In this document: positions 16,126 through 23,269 of the stretch, piece after piece | How positions within the stretch are numbered: the stretch's first letter is position 1 | Layout: every line of letters starts with the position of its first letter | From: Pseudomonadota bacterium | GTDB lineage: Bacteria; Pseudomonadota; Alphaproteobacteria; Rhizobiales; Xanthobacteraceae | Direction: 5' to 3' | NCBI GenBank assembly: GCA_023435725.1 | Contig: JAEYRD010000034.1 | Location: 1-27,873, forward strand | DNA: 27,873 nucleotides | The notes under the pieces: generated by a model | The model's input: the letters and a program-made list of their open reading frames with translations, nothing else | The model's database searches: none | Told to the model about the DNA's origin: nothing | Made by a program: the position numbers and the translations under genes

Positions 16126-16778
16126 GCGACAAACTGCGCATCCTCCTCACCGGCTTCGGATCGTTTCCCGGCGCGCCCTATAATCCGACCCAGCCGCTGG
16201 TCGCGCGGCTGACGCAGCTGCGCCGGCCGGCGCTCGACGATGTCGAGATCTCGAGCCACATCTTTCCGGTGACCTATGCCGCGGTGGACCGGCAACTGCC
16301 CGAGGTGCTCGCAAAGGTGAAGCCTGATGCGCTGCTGATGTTCGGCCTAGCCGCACGTACGCCTTACCTGCGTGTCGAGACCCGCGCTCGCAACGCCGTC
16401 AGCATGCTGTGGCCGGATGCAGCCAATACCCGCTCGAGCAAGCGCGGCATCGCCGCCAATGCGGACGCGATGATGTTCGGCCCACATACGGCGAGGCTGC
16501 TGCGCGCCGCCCGCCTCACCGGCATCGATGCGCGCGCCTCGCGCGATGCCGGCGCCTATCTCTGCAATTATCTGAGCTGGCGCGCGATCGAGAACGTGAG
16601 GGCCGGCGGACCGCAGCTGGCGGCGTTCATCCATATCCCCCTGCTCGCGCGCAGCGGCGCGGTGCGACGCAAGGGCGCCCCGCGCATCACGCTGGAGGAC
16701 CTGGTGGATGCGGGCGAGGCGATGCTGATGGAGATGGTGCAATTGGCGCGGAAGGGGCGGAACACGCCAGCCTCGTAG
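16122..16778 (+). CDS. pcp: Pyroglutamyl-peptidase I (peptidase family C15)
   Basis: The enzyme removes N-terminal pyroglutamate from peptides in the cytoplasm. The 218-residue protein carries the C15 fold landmarks: LLTGFGSFPGAPYNPTQPL at residues 8-26, the Glu86 region GLAARTPYLRVETRARNAV, Cys148 in DAGAYLCNYLSW, and His171 in AFIHIPLL, so the Glu/Cys/His triad is intact. The start overlaps the meaB stop by four bases, so it is translationally coupled to meaB although no shared pathway is obvious. The stop TAG lies in the first bases of a degenerate intergenic repeat, so the C-terminus could have been altered by it. Confidence 0.9.
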   Translation: MSDKLRILLTGFGSFPGAPYNPTQPLVARLTQLRRPALDDVEISSHIFPVTYAAVDRQLPEVLAKVKPDALLMFGLAARTPYLRVETRARNAVSMLWPDAANTRSSKRGIAANADAMMFGPHTARLLRAARLTGIDARASRDAGAYLCNYLSWRAIENVRAGGPQLAAFIHIPLLARSGAVRRKGAPRITLEDLVDAGEAMLMEMVQLARKGRNTPAS

Positions 16779-16868
16779 GGCAAGGCGCACTCGCGCCGTG
16801 CGCACCATGCATCCGCATCCGTGGTGACGATGGTGAGCAAGCTACGCTTTGCCCACGCTACGGCACCT
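16774..16868. repeat. Degenerate intergenic inverted repeat after pcp
   Basis: The segment begins CGTAGGGCAAGGCGCA and ends with GCTTTGCCCACGCTACGG; the two ends are imperfect reverse complements (CGTAG...GCAAGGCG against GGGCAAAGCGTAG). It resembles the GTAGGGTGGGCAAAGCG / CTTTGCCCACCCTACG element I recall as frequent in Bradyrhizobium. The arms have decayed. The remaining bases up to 16975 hold no gene and should contain the promoter of the next one. Confidence 0.55.
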
Positions 16869-16975
16869 CTCTTTGCGTAAACATTTAACCCTACCGCGAA
16901 CAATCCTCACGGCCCCGGCCACCCTGCGCTACCTAATCCGGGCGGACACCTCCCGCGTCCGCCGAAGGACGCGTC

Positions 16976-18346
16976 ATGGACCTCAATCGCCGTCATCTCA
17001 TCGGAGCTTCGACCGCCGGCATCGCCGGCGCGCTCGCCATGCCGGCCGACGCCGCACGCGCGGCGCCACTGATATCCCTGCTCGGCCGCGATGCGACCCA
17101 GTACGGCGTCCGGCCGGGCAGCAGCGAGGACCAGACCCGCGCACTCCAGCGCGCCATCGACGAGGCCGCGCGCGCGCAAATGCCGCTGGCGCTGCCGCCC
17201 GGAGTCTATCGCAGCGGGCTGTTGCGGCTGCCGAACGGAGCGCAACTGATCGGCGTACGCGGCGCAACGAAACTCGTCTTCATCGGCGGGACCTCGGCGA
17301 TCCAGAGCGACGGCTCGGATGCGATCGGCCTCACCGGCATCACCTTCGACGGCGGCGGCATTCCGCTGCCGACGCGGCGCGGATTGATCCACGTCCTCGG
17401 CGGGCGCGACGTCCGCATCGCCGATTGCGAGATCACGGGCTCCGGCGGCAGCGGCATCTGGCTCGAGCAGGTATCCGGCGACATCTCCGGCAACATCTTC
17501 ACTGACATTGCGGTGACTGCGGTGGTCTCGTTCGACGCCAGGGGGATCGGCGTCTCACGCAACACCATCATCGGTACGAATGACAACGGCATCGAGATCC
17601 TGCGCACCGCAATCGGCGACGACGGCACGCTGGTCGCCGACAACCGCATCGAGAACATCAAGGCCGGCCCCGGCGGCTCCGGCCAGTACGGCAACGCCAT
17701 CAACGCCTTCCGTGCCGGCAATGTGATCGTGCGCGGCAACCGCATCAGGAACTGCGACTATTCCGCGGTGCGCGGCAACTCGGCCTCGAACATCCATATC
17801 ACCGGCAACAGCGTCAGCGACGTGCGCGAGGTCGCGCTCTATTCGGAGTTTTCGTTCGAGGCCGCGGTGGTCGCCAACAACACGGTCGATGGCGCCGCGG
17901 TCGGCGTCTCCATCTGCAATTTCAACGAAGGCGGCCGCATCGCGGTGGTCCAGGGCAACATCATCCGCAACCTGATCCCGAAACGGCCGATCGGCACCGC
18001 GCCCGACGACGATGCCGGCGTCGGCATCTACGTCGAGGCGGATTCCTCCGTGACCGGCAACGTCATCGAGAACGCGCCGTCCTACGGCATCGTCGCCGGC
18101 TGGGGCAAATATCTGCGCGACGTCGCGATTACGGGCAACGTGATCCGCAAGGCGCTGGCCGGCGTCGGCGTCTCAGTCGTGCCGGGCGCGGGCACCGCGC
18201 TCGTCAACAACAACATGATCTCGGAGACCCCGCGCGGCGCCGTGGTCGGGCTCGATCACGCACGCGCAGTGACGACGGATCTGTCGGCGGACGGCGCCCA
18301 GCGCTTTGCGCAGGTGATGGTCGGCGGAAATGCGGTGCGGCGCTAG
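16976..18346 (+). CDS. Tat-exported parallel beta-helix repeat protein, TIGR03808 type
   Basis: The 456-residue protein opens with a twin-arginine signal, NRRHLIGASTAGIAGALAM, with a likely cleavage at AARA/AP. Next is a pectate-lyase-like capping region, DATQYGVRPGSSEDQTRALQ and LPPGVYRSGLLRLPNGAQLIG. From about residue 120 to the end run PbH1-type turns of about 22-25 residues with recurring N-x-I, G-N-x-I/V and G-I elements, such as VRGNRIRNCDYSAV, ITGNSVSDVREVALY, VTGNVIENAPSYGIV and ITGNVIRKALAGVGV. This forms a right-handed beta-helix acting in the periplasm or outside. Such folds often bind or cleave polysaccharides, but no catalytic residues are assignable. Its TAG stop is shared as CTAG with the convergent gene. 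Confidence 0.88.
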   Translation: MDLNRRHLIGASTAGIAGALAMPADAARAAPLISLLGRDATQYGVRPGSSEDQTRALQRAIDEAARAQMPLALPPGVYRSGLLRLPNGAQLIGVRGATKLVFIGGTSAIQSDGSDAIGLTGITFDGGGIPLPTRRGLIHVLGGRDVRIADCEITGSGGSGIWLEQVSGDISGNIFTDIAVTAVVSFDARGIGVSRNTIIGTNDNGIEILRTAIGDDGTLVADNRIENIKAGPGGSGQYGNAINAFRAGNVIVRGNRIRNCDYSAVRGNSASNIHITGNSVSDVREVALYSEFSFEAAVVANNTVDGAAVGVSICNFNEGGRIAVVQGNIIRNLIPKRPIGTAPDDDAGVGIYVEADSSVTGNVIENAPSYGIVAGWGKYLRDVAITGNVIRKALAGVGVSVVPGAGTALVNNNMISETPRGAVVGLDHARAVTTDLSADGAQRFAQVMVGGNAVRR

Positions 18347-19353
18347 AACGCGTTCCTCAGTAGCGGGTATTTCGCTTCGAGGCCGTCGAGGCTGAAGGTG
18401 AATTCGACGACGCGCTCGGGGGCCGCGACGATTTCGGCGGCGGGCGGAGCAAACTGAGGCAGGAGCGCTGCCATTGCGGCTGGCGTGGTCAGCGGTGCTC
18501 TCGCGGCAGGCGCGGTGGGCGGCGCGACCGGGGTGGACATCTTGAACGGTGCCACGGCAGCGGACGCCTTGGGCGGCGTCATCGCGGCAGGCGCGGCCAG
18601 TGGCGCCCTCGCAGCGGGCGGCTTGAACGGCGCCACGGCAAGAGACGCCTTGGGCGGTGTCGTCGCGGCAGGCGCGGCCAGTGGCGCCCTCGCGGCGGGC
18701 GGCTTGAACGGTGCCACGGCAAGAGACGCCTTGGGCGGTGTCGTCGCGGCAGGCGCGGCAAGCGGTGCCATCGCGGCGGGCTCCTTGAAGGGTGCCGCGG
18801 CAGCAGACTCCCTGGGCGGTGTCGTCGCGGCAGGCGCGGCAAGCGATGCCCTCGCAGCGGGCGGCTTGAACGGTGTCACGGCAAGAGACGCCTTGGGCGG
18901 TGTCGTCGCCGCAGACGCGGCAAGCGGAGCCATCGCGGCGAGCGGTGCGATCGGGGCTTCGGTGATTTCGGCGAATACGTGCGGCTTGGGCTTGGGCCTG
19001 ACCGGCACGGCAGTCTCGGGGGCGATGCGGACGGCCTTCGGCTGCACGGTCTGGACCTGCTCGCGCGGGAATACGCGGGGCATCGTCGCCGGCGACCAGC
19101 CGAATGCAGGAGTCACGCTCGCGGCCGCCGCGGCGACATCCGCACCGGTCGCGAGTGCGCGCCAGGCCTGGACGGCCCGCTTGGCTTCCTGGATGTTCTC
19201 AAGGAATGCGATCTCGGAGTGGTAGCGGCGCCAGCGTCCGGTCTCGAACATCTCGGAGAGATGTTGCAGCCGCTGCTCGGCGAGAGTGCACCAGCGTGTC
19301 GCAATCTCGCGGCAACCAGCCGCGTCGCGAAAAGCCTCTTGGCGATGTGTCAT
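18343..19353 (-). CDS. Repeat-rich TIGR03809-like protein
   Basis: The 336-residue protein has a folded N-terminal domain (about residues 1-85: MTHRQEAFRDAAGCREIATRW, LAEQRLQHLSEMFETGRWRRYHS, IQEAKRAVQAWRALA), mostly helical. A long Ala/Pro-rich spacer with 27-residue tandem repeats (TTPPKASLAVAPFKPPAARA and variants) follows, and a short conserved C-terminus ends EFTFSLDGLEAKYPLLRNAF. The N-terminal domain beside a TIGR03808-type gene matches the TIGR03809 family as I remember it. The function is unknown. There is no signal peptide if it starts at ATG 19353; an upstream TTG (19392) would add a hydrophobic start but has no ribosome site. It converges on the beta-helix gene with a 4-base overlap. 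Confidence 0.78.
   Translation of the reverse strand: MTHRQEAFRDAAGCREIATRWCTLAEQRLQHLSEMFETGRWRRYHSEIAFLENIQEAKRAVQAWRALATGADVAAAAASVTPAFGWSPATMPRVFPREQVQTVQPKAVRIAPETAVPVRPKPKPHVFAEITEAPIAPLAAMAPLAASAATTPPKASLAVTPFKPPAARASLAAPAATTPPRESAAAAPFKEPAAMAPLAAPAATTPPKASLAVAPFKPPAARAPLAAPAATTPPKASLAVAPFKPPAARAPLAAPAAMTPPKASAAVAPFKMSTPVAPPTAPAARAPLTTPAAMAALLPQFAPPAAEIVAAPERVVEFTFSLDGLEAKYPLLRNAF
18540..18945. repeat. 81-bp in-frame tandem repeat, about five copies
   Basis: The landmark GCCTTGGGCGG recurs at 18566, 18647, 18728 and 18890, with a diverged copy (TCCCTGGGCGG) at 18809, giving an exact 81-base period. The central copies are near-identical and the edge copies diverged. The period equals 27 codons, so copy-number change would keep the host gene in frame. 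This is a likely length-variable minisatellite. Confidence 0.92.
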
Positions 19354-19835
19354 GAAACAGCCCGTCAGGAGCAAAATACGGACGCGACGCAACGCACACG
19401 AATCAATTTAGACGCGACATGAATATTTTGTGGAAAAGTTCTGACTTGTCCAGCAACGGCACGGCCTCGTCACGAAATTCCGTAGTCGTGCGGAGTTTTC
19501 AGACGCTTACGAGTCAAGCTTCGCACAAGCATGACGGACTTGTGCCACGCCGGGCCGACCAAGGCTGATGAACGCAAGCGCGATCCTTCAACCGGAAGCT
19601 GAGCAAGCGAGAGATTTCAAGAAAATCAGACGGCCCAAAAGAAAAGACCCGTCCGGGGGGACAACCGGACGGGTCGAGCCATATGGGCGCTTGGGGTGGA
19701 TGGGCGCTCGCGCCTGATATGACTGATGGGGAGGGATGACCGCTCCCACATAATTTGGTCGTGGCAGGGCGCTGAACGTTCAAAGCGGCGTTCGATTTTT
19801 TAACCTTTGGCCTGCGTGCATCTTTGCCGCAGCCG
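19354..19835. other. Gene-less interval between the two minus-strand genes
   Basis: About 480 bases separate the 3' end of the subtilase gene from the 5' end of the TIGR03809-like gene. The part near 19400-19440 is AT-richer (AATATTTTGTGGAAAAG) and is where the promoter of the TIGR03809-like gene would lie. The terminator of the subtilase operon sits at 19637-19675. The open frames crossing it look spurious. Confidence 0.55.
19637..19675 (-). terminator. Intrinsic terminator of the sigma/anti-sigma/subtilase operon
   Basis: GACCCGTCCGG (19646-19656) and CCGGACGGGTC (19665-19675) form a perfect 11-bp stem with an 8-base loop. Read on the minus strand it is followed by TTTTCTTTT, the classic form of a rho-independent terminator. 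It lies about 160 bases past the subtilase stop and ends that minus-strand operon. Confidence 0.88.
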
Positions 19836-21554
19836 CTATCGCGTCGCCGGCCTATCCGCCTGAGAAATCGCGGATTTATCGTCGGCGCTCGACAGCGAGG
19901 GTTGCTCGATGGCGCGGATGCTGGGCTCGTCGCGACGCTTCTCGGCATCTTCACGTTTTGTTGTACCGGACGCGGCAGCAACCGGCGTCGCAGCGTCGGC
20001 GGGAACGGCCATGACCGCCGCAAACGCATCTGGCTCGCCGTCGCCAAAGAGATCATCACGCCCCGGTGAGCCGAGGTCGCGCGCGGTCTTTGCCAGCGTC
20101 ATGCGCAGCGCTTCCGGCTTCAGGGTGTAGTTGCGCTCGAGCAGCAGCGCCGCGACGCCGGAGACATAGGCGGCCGAGAACGAGGTGCCCGAGGTGATCT
20201 GGTACTTGCCGTCCGGGGCCGGCAGGAAGATGTCGACGCCGGGCGCCGCCAGTGCAATGTGGTTTCCGCGGTTGGACGCAGAGAACAGCTTGTCCTGCTG
20301 ATCGGTCGCGCTGACCGCGATCACGTTGGGATTGGCGGCGGGATAAAGCGGCGGCGATTTCGCACCCGCGTTGCCGGCGGCTGCGATCAGCACCAGCCCG
20401 CGTGCCGCGGTCGCCGCGATGGCGCGCTCGATCACGGCGTCCTTGGGACCGGCAAAGCTCATGTTGACGATCTGCGCGCCATGCTCGGCGGCATAGTTGA
20501 GGGAGCGCAGGATGATGTAGGACGAACTCTGGGCGCCGTCGGTGGTGCCGCCGAAGGCGCGGATGGCAATGATGCGCGCTTCCGGCGCGCTGCCCATCAG
20601 CCGGGCATGCGCCACGATGGCGCCAGCGATGCCGGTGCCGTGGACGTGCGGGCCCTCGGTGCTGCCAAGTGCATCGAAGCTATCGGCGATGGAATTGGCG
20701 AGTTCGGGGTGCCTGGCGTCGATGCCGGAATCGATCACGGCAACCGTGACGTTGGCGCCATGCGCCAGCGTGTGCGCTTGCGGCAGGCGGAGCTTCGTCA
20801 GCACGTATTGCGCGGGATCGCCCTCGGTCGGCACGGACGGTTTCTGGTCCTGGAGCACATAGCGGAAGTTCGCCTGAACCGAGCGCACGCTGCCGTCGAC
20901 AGCGAATTCGCGCCGCACCGTCTCGAACGGGCGGCCGTCGGTGATGCGGAACAGGCCCATCGTGGCCCCGATCAACGGGAAATTCTCGGAGGAGACGCGC
21001 GTCAAGCCGTGGCGGCGGGCCAGCTCGTCGGCTTCGGTCGCCGACAGCGCACTGTCGATCTCGGCGACGAATTCGTTGGCGAAGCTGCGCAGATTTACGG
21101 CGACCGGCGTTCTGTCACCGCGGCCCTTGTTCGCGCTCTTCTTGCCCGACGTGTTGCCCGACTTGCCGGCACCGTTGCCATCAGCGTTCGGCTGCGCCAG
21201 GCACTCCCCGTCGGCGTCGCGATAGGACGCAGTGCAGGCCGGATAGAGGTTAGGTGAGTAGCGCGCATAAGGCAGCACCGGCGTCGGACCCGTCCGCGCC
21301 GAGATCCGCGTGGTGGTGATCGCACGCGGGCCACGGCCGACACTGGCCGCTCGCGCCGTAACACCGGGGCTGACACGCGCGGCCACGCTCGGAGAGATGG
21401 TCGGCGTGCGCGAGGGAACGCTGATCGTCGGCGTGCGCATGATCGCCTGCGCATGGGCGACCTCGACGCCGAGGGAGGCGGCAAGCAGCAGCGCGGCTCC
21501 GACCGACGAAGCGTAGACCCCGCCACTTACCCCACTCTCGGACTTCCGCGTCAT
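19836..21554 (-). CDS. Secreted S8 family serine peptidase (subtilase) with propeptide-like domain
   Basis: The 572-residue preproprotein begins with a signal peptide (hydrophobic core about 15-32, cleavage near AHAQA). A Thr/Arg/Pro-rich stretch (about 38-100) and a Gly/Lys/Ser linker (120-148) follow. Residues about 158-235 look like an inhibitory propeptide: FVAEIDSALSATEADELARR, then MGLFRITDGRPFETVRREF. The catalytic domain has Asp275 in VAVIDSGID, His305 in HVHGTGIAG, oxyanion Asn395 in AAAGNAG and Ser458 in SGTSFSAAYVSG, so the triad is complete. The C-terminal 60 residues are Ala/Asp/Lys-rich and disordered. It acts in the periplasm or outside. Only 16 bases separate it from the anti-sigma gene upstream, so all three genes form one operon. 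The substrate is unknown. Confidence 0.92.
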   Translation of the reverse strand: MTRKSESGVSGGVYASSVGAALLLAASLGVEVAHAQAIMRTPTISVPSRTPTISPSVAARVSPGVTARAASVGRGPRAITTTRISARTGPTPVLPYARYSPNLYPACTASYRDADGECLAQPNADGNGAGKSGNTSGKKSANKGRGDRTPVAVNLRSFANEFVAEIDSALSATEADELARRHGLTRVSSENFPLIGATMGLFRITDGRPFETVRREFAVDGSVRSVQANFRYVLQDQKPSVPTEGDPAQYVLTKLRLPQAHTLAHGANVTVAVIDSGIDARHPELANSIADSFDALGSTEGPHVHGTGIAGAIVAHARLMGSAPEARIIAIRAFGGTTDGAQSSSYIILRSLNYAAEHGAQIVNMSFAGPKDAVIERAIAATAARGLVLIAAAGNAGAKSPPLYPAANPNVIAVSATDQQDKLFSASNRGNHIALAAPGVDIFLPAPDGKYQITSGTSFSAAYVSGVAALLLERNYTLKPEALRMTLAKTARDLGSPGRDDLFGDGEPDAFAAVMAVPADAATPVAAASGTTKREDAEKRRDEPSIRAIEQPSLSSADDKSAISQADRPATR

Positions 21555-21570
21555 CGGTTCAGCGGCGCGT

Positions 21571-22263
21571 TTACGGCGCCGCTACGGCGAGGTTGACGAA
21601 CTTCTCGCGCTGCATCTTGCCAAGCAGCGAGGCGAGTTCGTCCTGGCTCATCGCCTTGTCGAACTGGAGGCGGAACATGCCGCCCTTGGCATCACCGATG
21701 ATCGAAGCCTGGTAGCTGTCGAGCAGCGCGGTGATGTCGGCGACGCGCGCCTCGGGCGTGAAGCGCACGAGCGCGCGCGCCGGTGCGGCAGCGCCGAGCT
21801 CGCGCGTGACCGGCACGCCGATCGAGAGCGAGGCGGTCTGGAAGGTCGAGGTCTGGGTCTTCATCAGCACGGCGCCGATGATGCCGGCTTGCAGCAGCAG
21901 CGCGATGGCGCCGAGGCTCGCCGACCAAGCGAGCGTCCGCGGGGACAGGCTCGAGAAGAAGGTCGCGATGCGCGCCGAAAGCGGCAGCGGACCGACCTCG
22001 CGTGCCGGCTCGGCATCGATCGCGGCGAACAGCTTCTGCATCGCGCGCGCCGACGGAGCACCCAGGCGCTCGTTCAGATGTATGGTCTCTTCGTACTCGC
22101 CGCGGATCGCGGCATATTGCTTCGCAAGCTCCGGATCACGCGCCAGCGCCTCCTCGACGCGGCGGGCGTCGCGCGCGTTCAGCGTACCGGCGGCGTGCCA
22201 CGGCAGCAGCATTTCAATTTCACTGGGCTCTTGCTCCAGCATCTTCTTGCTCAATGCCATCAT
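21571..22263 (-). CDS. Membrane anti-sigma factor with periplasmic propeptide-like domain
   Basis: The 230-residue protein has a cytoplasmic helical N-terminus (EIEMLLPWHAAGTLNARDARR at about 16-36, then VEEALARDPELAKQY) that resembles the ZAS/RskA anti-sigma domain. It has no cysteine at all, so it is a zinc-free version. One membrane helix lies at about 112-135 (WSASLGAIALLLQAGIIGAVL). The periplasmic part (164-228: ALVRFTPEARVADITALLDS, GGMFRLQFDKAMSQDELASLL, FVNLAV) has a strand-helix-strand-strand-helix-strand pattern like a subtilase propeptide. Its start overlaps the sigma-factor stop, the standard sign of a sigma/anti-sigma pair. It should hold the sigma factor at the membrane until a signal releases it. 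Confidence 0.88.
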   Translation of the reverse strand: MMALSKKMLEQEPSEIEMLLPWHAAGTLNARDARRVEEALARDPELAKQYAAIRGEYEETIHLNERLGAPSARAMQKLFAAIDAEPAREVGPLPLSARIATFFSSLSPRTLAWSASLGAIALLLQAGIIGAVLMKTQTSTFQTASLSIGVPVTRELGAAAPARALVRFTPEARVADITALLDSYQASIIGDAKGGMFRLQFDKAMSQDELASLLGKMQREKFVNLAVAAP

Positions 22264-22829
22264 GGCCAGCCTCGCTCAACGCCGGCTGCCTTCAGCAGTT
22301 CGGCCAGTTTCTTGCGCGCATAGAACAAGCGCGTCTTCACAGTGTTCTCCGGTATCCCGACGATCTCGGCCACCTCTTCCACGGACTTCTCATGGTAGTA
22401 GACGAGATCGACGATTTCCCGGTGTTCCGGCGAGAGGCCCGTCAGACACTCCCGCAATGCTTCACTGGTATCCTTCTTCTGCACCACCGTTTCCGGATTG
22501 TCGGACTGGTCCTCGATCGCGTTCGCGGCGTCTTCGTCCAACTCAAAATCCTTTCTGCGCCGAAGCGCAGACAGGGCCTTGAATCGGGTGATTGCCAGCA
22601 GCCAGGTGGAAACGGCGGATCGGCCCTCGAACTTGCCGGCTTGACGCCAGACGTCGAGAAACACCTCGCTGATGAGGTCTTCCGCCGCCTGCTCGTCCCG
22701 CACGAGCCTGAGCCCGAAGCGATACACCCTGACATGGTGCCGCCCGTACAGCACCTGCATGGCGAGCCGGTCACCTTGAGCGATCCTGGCGATCAGGATC
22801 TCGTCCGAAGCCGCCTGTGTCACGCTCAA
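22260..22829 (-). CDS. ECF RNA polymerase sigma factor
   Basis: The 189-residue protein has the two ECF domains only. Region 2, about residues 22-92, includes DEQAAEDLISEVFLDVWRQ and STWLLAITRFKALSALRRR (-10 recognition and melting). Region 4, about 128-180, contains LSPEHREIVDLVYYHEKSVE and IVGIPENTVKTRLFYARKKL (helix-turn-helix for the -35 box). A short acidic linker joins them. The frame opens with TTG at 22829; GTG at 22823, giving MTQAASDE, is equally plausible and is how I recall homologues starting. It heads an operon with its anti-sigma factor and a subtilase. I found no reliable autoregulatory promoter upstream. Confidence 0.95.
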   Translation of the reverse strand: MSVTQAASDEILIARIAQGDRLAMQVLYGRHHVRVYRFGLRLVRDEQAAEDLISEVFLDVWRQAGKFEGRSAVSTWLLAITRFKALSALRRRKDFELDEDAANAIEDQSDNPETVVQKKDTSEALRECLTGLSPEHREIVDLVYYHEKSVEEVAEIVGIPENTVKTRLFYARKKLAELLKAAGVERGWP

Positions 22830-23269
22830 AGCCCGTCTCGCAAAGTTGGTCGAGTCGATGCAGCGGACGGTTCGACGGGAGGTGCAAAATTATTCAGGCT
22901 ACCGCAATCATACGGAAACCTGTGTGATCTGCCCCACATACGCGTATTTTTCTCGCCCCACCCGCGGCGGTCGGCCGCTTCAATCCAGATCGGTAACATA
23001 ATACTGAAACCACTTTCCTGCGGAATGCCTGCCCGGCACGGGGAGGCGAACCAAGACCGGTTCCATAGCAGCCCTGCACGACGTATGTCTCACGAACCCC
23101 TGCTTTGGCTCGACCGCATCGCGAACGATGCCTAATCACCGGCAAAACTTCCGCCGCGGGCCGATATCCCCTGTTCTGCGCCGCACGGTTCGGATTCGGT
23201 TTCGAAGGATACCAAACCTAAAGGCTTGCCGCGTAGATTTTTGGGCTGACATCCACCAGTGGCAGGACC
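22830..23269. other. Divergent intergenic region between the ECF sigma gene and the diguanylate cyclase
   Basis: About 440 bases lie between two divergent transcription units and should hold both promoters. AT-rich patches at 22887-22917 and 22990-23015 stand out from GC-rich DNA. A small minus-strand frame at 22894-23145 encodes a Gly/Arg/Lys-rich peptide that matches nothing I recognise and has no ribosome site, so I do not call it. Confidence 0.5.

Noticed and set aside
18540..18945. Possible CRISPR array
   Set aside because: The units are contiguous 81-bp copies without unique spacers and lie in frame inside a coding gene.
18485..19225. Plus-strand Ala/Gly-rich repetitive frame opposite the TIGR03809-like gene
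   Set aside because: It is the mirror of the 81-bp repeats. The minus-strand product has non-repetitive conserved ends and this one does not.
22830..23000. Autoregulatory promoter for the ECF sigma gene at 22829
   Set aside because: Several AT-rich patches exist, but no -35/-10 pair with ECF spacing could be defended by eye.
22894..23145. 83-codon minus-strand frame upstream of the ECF sigma gene
   Set aside because: No ribosome site and no recognisable sequence; it sits where the promoters are expected.
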